Assembly (NCBI GenBank): GCA_023853785.1
Contig: JAJIRX010000619.1
Coordinates: forward strand, 1 to 64,000
Direction: 5' to 3'
Origin: Psilocybe azurescens
Taxonomy: Eukaryota; Basidiomycota; Agaricomycetes; Agaricales; Agrocybaceae
DNA: 64,000 bases
Positions within the stretch are counted from its first letter, which is position 1. Every line of letters begins with the position of its first letter. The translations under genes and the position numbers were made by a program. The notes below the pieces were generated by a model. It saw only the letters and a list, made by a program, of their open reading frames with translations. It did not search any database and was not told the origin of the DNA. Positions 11,601-22,545 of this stretch are shown here, one piece after another.

Positions 11601-12227
11601 AAACCCCGTTCAAACTCACCTTAGGTTCATCTCCATTGGCCATTCCGCTTGCATTCGAGAACACCAAAGCCCCATCTGTAGAAGAAAAGGTCAAGCATCT
11701 CCTAAAAGATCGAGAAGAAGCATTAGCCGCCCACAAACTTGCAAGACAAAGGATAGCCGAACGACGAAAATCAAACTTCAAACCATTTGAGAAAGGAACG
11801 AAAGTTTGGCTAGACTCCCGCAACATCTCCACAAGATATCATTCGAAAATGAAACCGAAACGAAAGCCCATTCACAATCACAGAAGTCTTGGGACCTCTC
11901 ACGTACAGACTCAAAATACCCAAGATATGGAAAATCCACAACGTTTTCCATGCTACTCTACTCATGCCATACAGAGAAACAGAAACGTACGGACCAAACT
12001 TCCCTAGACCACCACCAGAGATCAAAAACCAAGAAGAACACTGGGAAGTCAAAACTATTCTGAACCACAGAAAGACTGGACAAAAACCCAAGAAAGGTAA
12101 GCAGAAATATCAATACCTTATCAAATGGACCGGATTCCCTATCTCCGAAGCAATGTGGGAAAAAGATGACGCGTTCAACGACAACAGCGAGACTCTCCAA
12201 GAATACCACCAATTACACAAACTCTGA
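8670..12227 (+). pseudogene. pol of G2 (broken)
   Basis: Protease with IDSGAGG at about 8764; flap-like ILGLPWL near 8985; RT from about 9440; RNase H, about 10240-10620; integrase zinc finger (YWWPGL...C-x2-C), about 10950-11060; integrase core to about 11780; chromodomain (YLIKWTGFPISEAMWEKDD) about 12110-12190, stop 12225-12227. The RT motif is YMDN (9859-9870) instead of YMDD. Lesions include TAG near 8809, an extra T near 9530, TGA at about 9573 and 9618, a private TGA at about 10039, a base loss near 11245 and TGA at about 11338. Several of these are shared with G3. Confidence 0.9.
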
Positions 12228-12245
12228 TCATCACTACCATCCTGA

Positions 12246-12571
12246 TGCCTCACTTTCTTGACGCATCGCCTCTTCTTTCACTCGAAGCTCTGAAACGAAC
12301 CAACTCGAAACTCCCATCTTTGATACCCCGTTGACCAATCAAACCGTGAGAAGACCTTGAGACGCTGCGAAGAGAAATCCTCACCCAATACAACAAAGCA
12401 ATTGATCAGAAGGAAACGGCAAAACAGAACTACCGTCCAGCTGCCGCTAGACTTGCTCACCACTAAGCCAGATCTCAATGTCTCAAGCTAAATCAGGTTG
12501 AACGGGAACTCTACCAACGCCTTCCACTAATTGCCAAAGTAGTTAAAAAGGCCAAGTCGTTCCATCTCTAA
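12246..12571 (+). pseudogene. Accessory ORF-A of G2 (broken)
   Basis: Starts with ATG 19 nt after pol. The first frame stops near 12334 and the conserved part continues in another frame (EDLETLRREILTQYNK...) to TAA at 12569-12571, with one internal TAA where G3 has CAA. The C-terminal KAKSFHL matches the end of ORF-A in G1 (VKSLHF). Confidence 0.6.
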
Positions 12572-12601
12572 ACCATTCCTCAGCCAACAGAACAACGCAA
12601 C

Positions 12602-13496
12602 ATGTCTTTCATCAATACCCCCGCCGCTTCTTCCTCTTCCGCCCCTGCCAACTTACGTATGCAAGGCAAATGACCTGCTGTGCCTAGTCATGCTCGAACA
12701 CTGTCAACCTTCGAAGCACTAGACCTCTTTGCCGACAACGAAACGGCTCAGAAAATCTGCTCGTACTTTGAAGATCCAGATACCGTTCTTGCCCTCGACA
12801 AACTGGCGAAGGTTTCCAGAGCTCATCAACAAGAAGAACAAGAAATCCGTCTCGCCAGACACCGATCTCGTGTTCGACAGACCATGGCAATGGCTTTGCT
12901 AGACAAACTTCAATCATAGGGACTAGAAAGAGAAATCGAAGATGTGTTGTGGAAACATTGTTGTGAATCACCTACAGTGCGAAAACCGTCCATATTTCCT
13001 CTCACTAGTTTCCATCTTCAGAACACCGTTCCCTCTCGACCCCTTCCTGCCCGTCCTCCTGCTTATCGTCGAGCAGTATGATTTTCACCAGTCATTAACA
13101 ATTTGCCTTCACCGCAGATTTCGCCTCCCGCCTCAACTCCCTCAAGATCTCCCGTTCCTACGCCAACACCTCGACGATCTCCAAAAACAACGACTTGTCA
13201 ACGAAGCTCGTCCGCCACTTCGTCTACTACAACGAATTGCTCAACGAAGCGTGATGTCGGTCACTTGCTACCAATGCGGTGAACCCGGACACATTCGCCC
13301 AAAATGCTCTGAGTTCAAATACATCTACTGCTATCGATACGCACCCGGACATTCCTTTCGAGACTGCAGCTACAACCCAGAAAACAAGCAACACACTGAC
13401 CCCTATTATGGAGGAGTTGACGAGAATCTTCTCGACGGCCGGAATTACCAACACCACAGGCAAACCATACGGAGACTATTGAGCTCACAGAAGTAA
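12602..13496 (+). pseudogene. Accessory ORF-B of G2, zinc-knuckle protein (broken)
   Basis: N-terminal S/A/P-rich region, a central helical part (STFEALDLFADNETAQKICS onward) and a C-terminal C-x2-C-x4-H-x4-C knuckle at 13266-13307 (CYQCGEPGHIRPKC). A degenerate second knuckle (CYRYAPGHSFRDC, one expected Cys read as Tyr) follows. TGA near 12671, TAG near 12917 and TGA near 13080, plus a frameshift, break it. It is the same gene as ORF-B of G1 and G3 by position and helical segment. Confidence 0.7.
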
Positions 13497-13541
13497 TGGA
13501 CTTCACTCCTTCTGAGGCATAAGGAGTGTAGTACGGGGTAA

Positions 13542-13978
13542 TGTTACGACAAGTCTTTTTTCTTTTTTCTTTTCTCTTTTCTTTTCTTTTTCTTTTCCTT
13601 TTCTTTGTCATCGTCCATATCATTGATACATCATCGTACGCTCTGATGAACTCTGCTTTCCATCATTCTATGAAACTCCATCATATCTCTGATGGACTTT
13701 CACTTCTATTCTTATATACATCTGTTGATGAACATTCCGACTCGTTTCAACTATCTGTTTCCTCTATTCTTATATACATCTGCTGATAAACATTTAAACT
13801 CGTTTCAACTTGCTGTACAGTTCATAGTATTTATACTAGGAAGGATCCACTGTATTCTTTAGCTAGTTCTTGAGAATCCAACCTGCTTAACTTGCTCAAC
13901 TCAAACTTGAACTTGTTCTTGTAAACGATTGGTGGTTAGATTACGCACACTGCGTGATTCTAACTTGAGATCGTAATA
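13542..13978 (+). repeat. LTR-Y (+), 3' LTR originally of element B
   Basis: Begins TGTTACGACA after a weak purine tract and ends GTAATA (CA changed to TA); 437 bp. It carries a distinctive duplicated segment ending TATATACATCTGYTGAT that is absent from LTR-X but present in the reverse LTR at 20425-20863. Confidence 0.9.
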
Positions 13979-14321
13979 AAGTTGAGCAGGTTAAGCAGGT
14001 TGGATTCTTAAGAACTAGCTAAAGAATACAGCGGATCCTTCCTAGTATAAATACCATGAACTGCATAGCAAGTTGAAACAAGATTGAATGTTCATCAGCA
14101 GATGTATATAAGAATAGAGAAACAGATCAACGTTCATCAAAAGATGTATCATAAAAGATGGAAGTGAAAGTCCATCAGAGATATGATGGAGTTTCGTAGA
14201 ATGATAGAAGGCAAAGTTCATCAGAACATACGATGATGTATCAATGATGTGAAGAATGACAAAGAAAGGAAAAGAAAAAAAAGAAAAGAAAAAGGAAAAA
14301 GAGAAAAGACTTGTTGTAACA
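13979..14321 (-). repeat. LTR-X part 1 (reverse), 3' LTR of element A
   Basis: On the minus strand it starts TGTTACAACA and stops after CTGCTCAACTT, missing the last ~80 bases of the LTR. Its diagnostic bases are those of LTR-X at 7021-7442. The missing end is found at 20864-20944 in the opposite orientation. Bases 13979-13983 (AAGTT) are the displaced half of the target duplication. Confidence 0.88.
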
Positions 14322-14366
14322 TTACCCCGTACTACACTCCTTATGCCTCAGAAGGAGCAAAGTCCA

Positions 14367-15240
14367 TCATTTCTTCGAGTCTATTAGTTCCTGTATGGTT
14401 CGCCTGTGATGTTTGCGATTCCGGCGTCGTCGAAGATCCTCGTCAACTCCTCCATAATAGGGATCAATGTGTTGCTCGTTCTCTGGGTTATAGCTACAGT
14501 CTTGGAAGGAATGTCTGGGTGTGTATCGGTAGCAGTAAATGCACTTGAACTCGGGGCATCTGGGGCGAATATGTCCGGGTTCACTGCATTGGTAGCAGGT
14601 GACCGACGTTGCGCTCGTCAAGCAATTTGTTGTAGCTGATGAAGCGTTGGATGAGCTTTGTTGACGAAGTCGTTGTTTTTGGAGATCGTCGAGGTAGAGA
14701 CGTAGGGATGGGAGATCTTGAGGGAGTGGAGGCAGGAGGCGAAATCTGTGGTGAATCATCAATGACTGGCAAAAATTGTACTGCTCGACAATAAGCAGGA
14801 GGGTGAGCAGGGAGGGGTTGAGAAGGAACAGCGTTCTGAAGAGGGGTACTAGTGAGAGGAAACATGGACGGTTTTCGCACTGTGGGTGATTCGCGACAAT
14901 GTTTTCTTAATACGTTGTGGATTTCTCTTTCTAATCCCCACAATTGAAGTTGATCCAGCAAAACTGCTGCCATATTTTGTTGAGCACGAGATTGGAGCCT
15001 GGCAAGACGGATTTCCGTTCTTCTTGCTGATGGGCTCTGGAGACCTTCACCAGTTCGTCGATGGCAAGAATAGTGTCTGGGTCTTCAAAGTACAAGCAGA
15101 TTTTCTGAGCCGTCTCGTCGTCGGGTGAAGAGGTCTAGGGCTTCAAAGGTTGACAGTGTTTGAGCATAACAAGGCACGGCAGGACGTGAGTTGGGAGGGG
15201 TAGAAGAGGAAGAAGCGGCAGGAGTATCTATGAAAGACAT
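14367..15240 (-). pseudogene. Accessory ORF-B of G3 (broken)
   Basis: ATG at 15240, S/A/P-rich start, helical centre (about 14900-15150), knuckle CYQCSEPGHIRPRC near 14560-14600 and a second C...H...C-like stretch (CYRYTPRHSFQDC). Frameshifts near 15120 and 14600 split it. The knuckle frame differs from the frame ending in LIDSKK at 14367. Confidence 0.65.
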
Positions 15241-15270
15241 GTTGCGTTGTTTTAATAGTTGGGGTATGGT

Positions 15271-15597
15271 TTAGAGATAGAACGACTTGGCCTTTTTAAC
15301 TACTTTGGCAATTAGTGGAAGGCGTTGATAGAGCTCCCGTTCGACCTTATTTAGTTTGAGGCGTTGAGATCTGGCTTGGTGGTGAGCAAGTCTAGCAGCA
15401 GCCGGGCGGTAGTTCTGTTTTGCCGTCTCCTTCTGATCGATTGTTTTGTTGTATTCAATGAGAATTTCTCTTCGCAGCGTCTCAAGCTCTTCCACGGTTC
15501 GATTGGTCAAAGGGGTATCAAAGATGGGAATTTCAAGTGGGTTCGTTTCAGAGTTTCGAGTGAAGGAAGAGGTGATGTGTCAGAGAAGGTGAGGCAT
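15271..15597 (-). pseudogene. Accessory ORF-A of G3 (start shifted)
   Basis: The ATG at 15597 leads to a TGA after five codons. The conserved part (VEELETLRREILIEYNK... to KAKSFYL) is open from about 15525 down to 15271. It is lysine- and glutamate-rich and helical. It corresponds to the intact 104-aa ORF of G1. Confidence 0.55.
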
Positions 15598-15614
15598 CAG
15601 GATGGTAGTGATGA

Positions 15615-18600
15615 TCAGAGTTTGTGTAATTGGTGGTATTCTTGAAGAGTCTCGCTGTCGTTGTCGAACGTGTCATCTTTTTCCCACATTGCTTTGGAGA
15701 TAGGGAATCCGGTCCATTTGACAAGGTATTGATATTTTTGCTTTCCTTTCTTGGGTTTTTGTTCCATCTTTCTGTGATTCAAAATAGTTTTGACTTCCCA
15801 GTGTTCTTCCTGATTTTTGATCTCAGGTGGTGGTCTAGGGAAGTTCAGTCCATATATTTCTGTCTCTTTGTACGTCATGAGTAGAGTGGTGTGGAAAATG
15901 TCGTGGATCTTCCATATCTTGGGTATTTCAAGTCTGTATGTGAGAGGTCCCAAGACTTCTGTGATTGTGAACGGGCCTTCTTGTTTTGGTTTCATCTTCA
16001 AATGGTATCTAGTGGAGATGTTGCGGGAGTCTAGCCAGACTTTTGTTCCTTTCTCGAATGGTTTGAAGTTCGATTTTCGTTGTTCAGCTATCCTTTGTCT
16101 TGCAAGTTTGTGGGCAGCTAACGCTTCTTCTCAATCTTTTAGGAGATGTTTGACTTTTTCCTCCACCGATGGGGCTTTGGTGGTCTTGAATGCAAGTGGA
16201 ATGGCCAACGGAGATGAACCTAAGGTGAGTTAGAACGGGGTTCTGGCTCTTTCGGAGTGTTTCCTGTTGTTGTGAGTGAATTCCAATGTTCCAATTGACT
16301 TGTTCCAATCGGTTGGGTGTGATGAACAATAGATGGTTGGATAGGCTTCTATTTCTTGGTTGAATTGCTTGGTGGTTCCGTCTCCTATTGGATGATAAGC
16401 CGTAGTTAATTTGGATCTGATTCCCAAGAGTTTCATGAGTTCTTGGAAGACTTTCGCGGTGAACAGAGGATCTCGGTCGGAGATAATGCTGTCTGGGAGT
16501 CCAAATCATTTGAAGAGGTTGTCAAGTAAGAGTTGAGCTGCTCCTTCTACGTCAAGTGCCTCTCCCGGTTTGCCTTTCTTTCGGCAAGATATTAAAATCA
16601 CCCCTTAGTAAGCCCATGGTCTACCACGACCATGATTGCATCCACGATCTGTCCCGCACTGTTCTTAACCGGTGGTACATCGGTTAGAAAGTCCATTGAA
16701 CAGTTAGCAAATGGTCGCGTGGAAGTTGGTCTGGCAACTGGCAAGAAAGACAGGTGAGAGGGATTTCTGTTAATTTTGAATTGCTGACAGATTCCGCAGC
16801 CCTTAACGTATTGTTTTACGAAGGATTGTAGCCCTGGCCACCAGTAATGTGTCTTTACTGCATTGTAAGTTTCAAGTTCTCCGGGGTGTCCTGCCGATGG
16901 TAGATCGTGAAAGGTTTTTACCACTTGTTGTCGTAGGTTTTGGTTCTTTGGTAAATATGTTTTGTCTTTATAAAAAATGATGTTTTTTCCGTTGAATTCT
17001 TCTGTTCTCCAGTCATTGAGATCAGTTCGTAGATTCGATGGTCCTCTTTGTAGTAGAGCTTTTAAGATTTCCGCAATATCCGTGTCAAATTCTTCTGAAT
17101 CAATGATTTTCTGTTGTAGTTCGGTGTTGATTAGACTGACGAAAAGCTCCTCTGGTAGTAGAGTCACATCTTCATTATTGTGGTCTTCGTCTGGTATAAA
17201 ATCTGGCCTTCTTGATAAGGCGTCAGATTGAATCATTTTCGTCCCGGGCATGTGGATTAGTTTCAGATCGAATTCGGATAGGTATAATGACCATCGAGCT
17301 TGCCGTCTGTTCAGATTTCTTGGGCTTCTGAAGTAGGTCAGGTTCTTGTGGTCAGAATGGATGATTGTCATATGCTCGGATCCTTGAATGTATTGCCTCC
17401 ATTCCTGTAATGCTCATACAATTGCCAGGAGTTCTCGATCATAGATTTCATAGTTCCTTTCTGTTGCGGAAAAGGTTTTTGAAATAAATGCGCATGGGTG
17501 TCTTTCGCCGTTTCCATCGAGTTGAGTCAGAATGGCTCCAGATGCATATTTAGAGGCGTCACATTCAATTTGAAATGGTTTGCTAGGGTCTGGCATTGAG
17601 AGAACCGGTTCTTCCGTGAATTGTCGTTTTAGTTCATTGAGCTGTGTCCGTCCATTCGAATTTCTTGTCCTTCTTTAGGAGGTCATTCAGGGGTTGCGCT
17701 ACCGTAGAGAACTTCCTGATGAATTTTTGGTAGAAATTTCCAAATCCCAAGAATCCCCCTGACTTGCTTGTCCGTAGTAGGTGCAGGCCAGTCTCGGATT
17801 CCTTTAAATTTCGATTGGTCCATGGAGATTTTTCCTTCTTCGATTATCATTCCCAGGTATTTGACTTTTCGTTGTCTGAAGACGCATTTTTCTGGCTTGA
17901 GGTACAGGTCGTTATCTTCTAGTCTTTGTAGGACAATCCGTTCGTATTTTGCCAAATCTTTTTGGTTTTCGGCAAAGATTAAGATGTTGTCCATGTAGAT
18001 AATCATGAATCCTCCAGAGATTTCGCCTTCGAACAGTGAATCCATCATGGATTGAAAAGTGGCCGGGAATTGCATAATCCGAAGAACATAACCATGGGTT
18101 CAAAGAGTCCTTGATTTGTTTTGAAGGCGGCTTTCCGTTGGTCTTCTTTTCCGAATGCGAACATTGTTGTATCCTTGCCTGACGTCAAGCTTGGTAAAGA
18201 ATTTCGCTCCTTTGAGTTTGTCCAGTAGATTGGGGATTCATTGCAAAGGGTAAGCATTCTTTACTGTCCATTCATTTAGATATCAATAGTCTTGACAAGG
18301 TCGTAGTTTTCCATCTTTCTTGGCTACAAAGAAAAAAAGGTGATGCGATGTCCGATTCTGATTTGACAATATATCCTTTGTCTAGCATTTCTTTAAGAAA
18401 TTTGTCCTGTTCAATTTGTTCTTCCGGGGTGAGGCTGTAGACTTTGCATGGTTTCGGTTTGAATCCAGGCTTCAGTTCGATTTTGTGGTCCCAGGGTCTT
18501 GAGATGGGAAATTGATCTGCTGCCTTTTGTCGAAAAGTCCAAGGTAGTCGTGGAGGTCTGGGGGAATAAGTTCTTCCAGAGGTTTAGCAGGTGTCCTGTT

Positions 18601-19184
18601 TTCGTGTTCCATTGCCAGAGTTTGTGAAGTCATGGTTTTTGCGTTGATCCATGCCTGGTCCATTTCTTCGGAGTCTTTTGCTTCAATAAAGTCTATTACC
18701 AAAGCATTGAAGTCTTCGAGTGGGGTGTCCGTGATGTCCATGATTGGTTCAGTTTCTTCCAGTTCTTCTTCCATAGTGGTAGTGCGGATAGATTTGGAAA
18801 CTCTCCATTTAACTTTTCCAGTTTCCCAATCGATGTCGGGGTTTCGTTTTTGAAGCCAAGGTAATCCTAAAATAATCTTTTGTCTTCCTAGTCCAGAGAC
18901 AAATAGAATTTCCTTGTTTGTTCTGTTCCCGATGGTAAGATTGAGTTCTACAAAGGTAGAGATCGTTCCTTTCTTGTTGAAAGTTCCGTCCACGTTGTAT
19001 ACGGTGAGGTTTTTTCTTCAAGGTTTTTGTTTGAGTCCTAGTTTCCTAGCGTAGTTTTGGTCGATGGATTTTCCACCAGCTCCAGAGTCAATTAGACCCA
19101 AGGTTTTGACGATTTGTGTCTTTCCGTTTTTATGGCAGAGAATGAAATCGGTAAATGCATAGATTTATTCTCGAGCGTAGCCAT
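15615..19184 (-). pseudogene. pol of G3 (broken)
   Basis: Same order as G2: protease (18.9-19.2 kb), RT (17.7-18.5 kb) with YMDN, RNase H (17.3-17.6 kb), integrase (16.1-17.0 kb), chromodomain near 15650-15740 (YLVKWTGFPISKAMWEKDD). Shared with G2: the extra T before the RT, two TGA stops in the first RT blocks, the YMDN change, the base loss after LTKG and the TGA near 16507. G3 keeps CGA where G2 has TGA at 10039. The stretch 18472-18993 translates almost identically to its G2 counterpart. Confidence 0.9.
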
Positions 19185-19240
19185 AAATACAGAATAGATG
19201 CCTAATTGTGGAGAGACCGACATCGATTCTGTTCTCCATT

Positions 19241-20363
19241 TTAAAAATCCTCAGTGTTGTTATCCTCCTCTTGGTTTCCCATTGCCAAACTCGCCAGTTC
19301 TTCTCTCTCCTCCATGTTCAACTCCCGGATATGGGCATGAAGGTCCTTGGGTGTCCATTTTTTCTTTGGTAATTCCTTCGGTATGAACGGGTTGTTCTTC
19401 TTCTTCTGAGGACAATCTACGGCGAGATGTCCTGGTTGTTTGCATCTAAAACAAGCCCCCTTTTTCATAAGGCTTGTTTGTTCTTCGGTGGTCATCACAT
19501 TGACGTCCATTGCAAAGGGGTCCTTTCTTGGTGCGGCTCTAGGAATGAATTCGCGCATTTGATTGAGATGGGCCTTTAATTGCCATAGCAAGTCGATAGC
19601 TCCTGTCGAAAGTCATGGCTTTGTCGTACCATTCTTCGATTTTGGTGGGCCTCTTCTCGGACATGATGATCTTCTGTACTAGTGCTGGGTTTAGCACCGT
19701 CTTGAACATTTCGATCAGGAGTTTTTTGCAGTGTCGGAGTCGTTAGACATCCCCGCCTCTCCAACCAGTAGTTTGAACTTTGTTACTAGTTGTTTGGTGG
19801 TCAGGTTCTTTTGTCAAAGCATTTTTAATTTGTCTAATGCATCAATGTCTTCTTCTTCTGGCTTGAATGCCTTCTGGAATTCGTTGATAAATTCCCTGTA
19901 AGTCGGTAAGTCGATATCCCCTGTGCCGAGGTTCAATTTGTTCTGGACAAATTGTTGTTTCCAAACGACCGCGTTTCCTTCTTGCATGAAAGAGAGAATA
20001 AACGCAATCCGTTGTGATTCCGTGTCGTAAACGTCCTTGTTGATCCCCATATAGAGGATACATTCTTGAAGGAATTTCTTGCTTTTAAACCGTTTGCTGT
20101 TGAAGGGCTGTAGGTTTGCAAAGAGAGAGTTCCCTTGTCTTCAGGGTGTTGATCGTCATTTGGTCAACCATTTGTGTTTCATTTTGTTCAGAGGTTTCAG
20201 AGGTTTCAGAGGGTTCAGAGGGTTCAGAGGCATTGGTGAAGTATTCTTCTCCTGACGATAGTCCTGGAGTTCGGGTAGTGGGCTGAACGTCTGATGTAGG
20301 CGTTCGTTCACCATTGTTGTCGGTGTCGTAGTCTGCGGAGAAGGTTCCGCTTCGAGATGTCAT
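19241..20363 (-). pseudogene. gag of G3 (broken)
   Basis: ATG at 20363 (MTSRSGTFSADYDTD), an acidic S/T/E-rich N-terminus, a frameshift near 20090, gag core near 19814-20050, further shifts near 19800 and 19600, and the knuckle CFRCKQPGHLAVDC near 19410-19455. The frame ends at TAA 19241-19243. It is the only one of the three gypsy gags with a recognisable intact start. Confidence 0.85.
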
Positions 20364-20424
20364 GGTGTCTGGTTCAAGCTCCCGATACCGCTTGTGGACG
20401 AAGCAGTATGGTAGAGTGAGCTTT

Positions 20425-20863
20425 TGTTACGATCTCAAGTTAGAATCACGCAGTGTGCGTAATCTAACCACCAATCGTTTACAAGAACAAGTTCAAGTTT
20501 GAGTTGAGCAAGTTAAGCAGGTTGGATTCTCAAGAACTAGCTAAAGAATACAGTGGATCCTTCCTAGTATAAATACTATGAACTGTACAGCAAGTTGAAA
20601 CGAGTTTAAATGTTTATCAGCAGATGTATATAAGAATAGAGGAAACAGATAGTTGAAACGAGTCGGAATGTTCATCAACAGATGTATATAAGAATAGAAG
20701 TGAAAGTCCATCAGAGATATGATGGAGTTTCATAGAATGATGGAAAGCAGAGTTCATCAGAGCGTACGATGATGTATCAATGATATGGACGATGACAAAG
20801 AAAAGGAAAAGAAAAGAAAAGAAAAGAAAAGAGAAAAGAAAAAGAAAAAGACTTGTCGTAACA
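20425..20863 (-). repeat. LTR-Y (reverse), 5' LTR of element B
   Basis: On the minus strand TGTTACGACA...GATCGTAACA, 439 bp, with the same internal duplication as 13542-13978. The leader after it has lost most of the primer-binding site. Confidence 0.9.
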
Positions 20864-20944
20864 AACTTGAACTTGAACTTGTTCTTGTAAACGATTGGTG
20901 GTTAGATTACGCACACTGTGTGATTCTAACTTGAGATTGTAACA
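20864..20944 (+). repeat. LTR-X part 2, 3' end of element A
   Basis: Starts AACTTGAACTTGAACTTG and ends GATTGTAACA, matching the last 81 bases of LTR-X including its TGTGTG. It is followed by the outer duplication TTAAC and the rest of copia-1. Confidence 0.88.
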
Positions 20945-20949
20945 TTAAC

Positions 20950-21522
20950 AGCAATCCTGGTCCAAAACACTGGGCAGCAGTCAAACATCTGTTGTGGTAT
21001 TTGAAGGGTACGCTTGAGCACAAGCTGCACTACTCGGGTGAGCTGGGTCTAGACATGTTCAGCACCTACTGTGATGCGTCTCATGGTGACTGCAAAGACA
21101 CTGGACACTCTACAGGTGGTTATGTGACCATTATGGCTGGTGGTGCAATTGGCTGGAGCAGCAAACTGCAAGGAATTGTTGCGCTTTCTACCACTGAAGC
21201 AGAGTTCATTGCAGCTGTTGAAGCAGGCAAGGAGATTGCATGGATGCACAACATTCTGTGTGAATTTGGCTACCACATTGACAAGCCTTCCACTCTTCAC
21301 ATTGACAACCAATCTGCGATCAGCATCTCCAAGAATCCTGAACACCATGGACGCATGAAGCACCTGGACCTGCGCTTCTACTGGCTGCGCAATGCAGTAA
21401 ATGATAAGATGATTGACCCTATGTTTGTTTCTACTGATGAGCAAGTTGTGGACATTCTTACAAAGGCTCTGCCTGCTGCAAAGGTTGAGTTATGCAGAGA
21501 GGAGATGAGAATTTATGTTTAG
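20950..21522 (+). pseudogene. copia-1 RNase H domain
   Basis: Continues the frame of 6618-7020 (SNPGPKHWAAVKHLL...). It shows the usual copia RNase H blocks: YCDASHGDC, STTEAEFIA, HIDNQSAI and DILTKALP. It ends at TAG 21520-21522. It is open across this piece but lacks its upstream RT half because of the 13.9-kb insertion. Confidence 0.9.
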
Positions 21523-21572
21523 GGTATATTTCATTTTTATTTATTTCTGAGACTGTTCAGATCACCGGGGGA

Positions 21573-21765
21573 TGTTAGAATTGATATTTCAGACTCAGAC
21601 TGATGGGATCACATGACAGACATATGTAGCTGTAGTACACCACTTGAACTCCTTAGTTACTCATTTTGGACTTCAGGCCCTCATTGCCACTCTGTCTGAT
21701 ACAGTGTGACCACAAAACTCGGACCACAGCTGTCTTGCACATTTCTCAACTCACCACCTTTAACA
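21573..21765 (+). repeat. 3' LTR of copia-1
   Basis: TGTTAGAATT...TTTAACA, 193 bp, preceded by the purine tract CGGGGGA. It lacks the ~57-bp internal duplication found in the copia-8 LTR. LINE sequence begins at the next base, so copia-1 itself sits in a LINE. Confidence 0.88.
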
Positions 21766-22544
21766 TACTCTGCACCCACCGACAAAGTTCCCAGTGAACG
21801 CAACACAGATATCCTCTGTGGCGCAGTCACTTCTCATTTCAAGGCCCATTACAAGTTCACACCATGGGTCAGCATGCCCATGTCCATGTCATTCTTATGA
21901 ATTGTTGATGTTCCTCAATTCCAAGGTACTCATTATGACCTGGACCATCTCACTGAGCGGGAGGAGGTTGCTTCAGCACTCAAAGCCTCTCCCATCTGGT
22001 CTTCATCTCATATACTGTGCAGGGATCCTCACGTAGTTTGTACCTCCAAGGCAAGCACTACTGCCACTGCTTTCTTTGATATCTTGGACACCGCATCCTG
22101 TTCCTGCGCTCTGCGCTTGCCAACTTGTCAACAAACAGTTCATGTTCAGGGGTCGCCCCGTCTGGATTCGAGTCTGTTCAAATAGTTCTGGTGTCCCCCT
22201 CTGCACTCGGTGTTGGAGGTGGGGTCATCCTATCAGTCGTTGCCATACAGTCGCCGCTAAATACCCGCACTGTTCCAGTCCTCACAAGTTGGAGGAGCAC
22301 CATGCTATTGCACCTTGCTGCAAGGGTAGTTTGAAGGCAAACCCTCCAGTAGCTCCAACACCATCTGGGGAGCCATGCCCTCACCTCCCTTGTTGCCCCG
22401 AACTGTGGAAAGAATCACGGTGCTCATGAGCGCGCTTGTGTGTTCTGGAGTCACAGGTTTGATCCTCTCTGGGCTGCTGAGAAATATTGTTGGGTACGAG
22501 CAAAATCCTTCACACACTGACAATCCCTAACCAATAGTCATTAG
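21766..22544 (+). pseudogene. LINE ORF1 fragment (zinc-knuckle protein)
   Basis: 3' part of ORF1 of a Tad1-like LINE; the 5' part is beyond copia-1. About 22166-22430 encodes C-x2-C-x4-H-x4-C (CTRCWRWGHPISRC), then a C...C..H...H-type and a third C-rich stretch, the usual nucleic-acid-binding end of LINE ORF1. Frameshifts are present. The stop TAG is at 22542-22544, one base before the ORF2 ATG. Confidence 0.8.
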
Positions 22545-22545
22545 G

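Larger units (their letters stand above)
7021..20944. mobile_element. Inverted pair of gypsy elements (G2 +, G3 -) inserted in copia-1
   Basis: Flanked by the 5-bp duplication TTAAC at 7016-7020 and 20945-20949, which restores the copia frame when collapsed. Order: LTR-X(+), internal(+), LTR-Y(+), LTR-X part 1(-), internal(-), LTR-Y(-), LTR-X part 2(+). The two X parts add up to one LTR and share a second duplication (AAGTT 13979-13983 and AACTT 20864-20868). This is the outcome expected if element B (Y LTRs) inserted in reverse into the 3' LTR of element A (X LTRs) and a crossover between the inverted internal regions then flipped the segment between them. The arms are about 6.9 kb each. Confidence 0.88.

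Noticed and set aside
20425..20944. Tandem LTRs from a simple second gypsy insertion
   Set aside because: The LTR lineages at the two ends of each element do not match and the duplicated target bases are in opposite orientation, which calls for an inversion.
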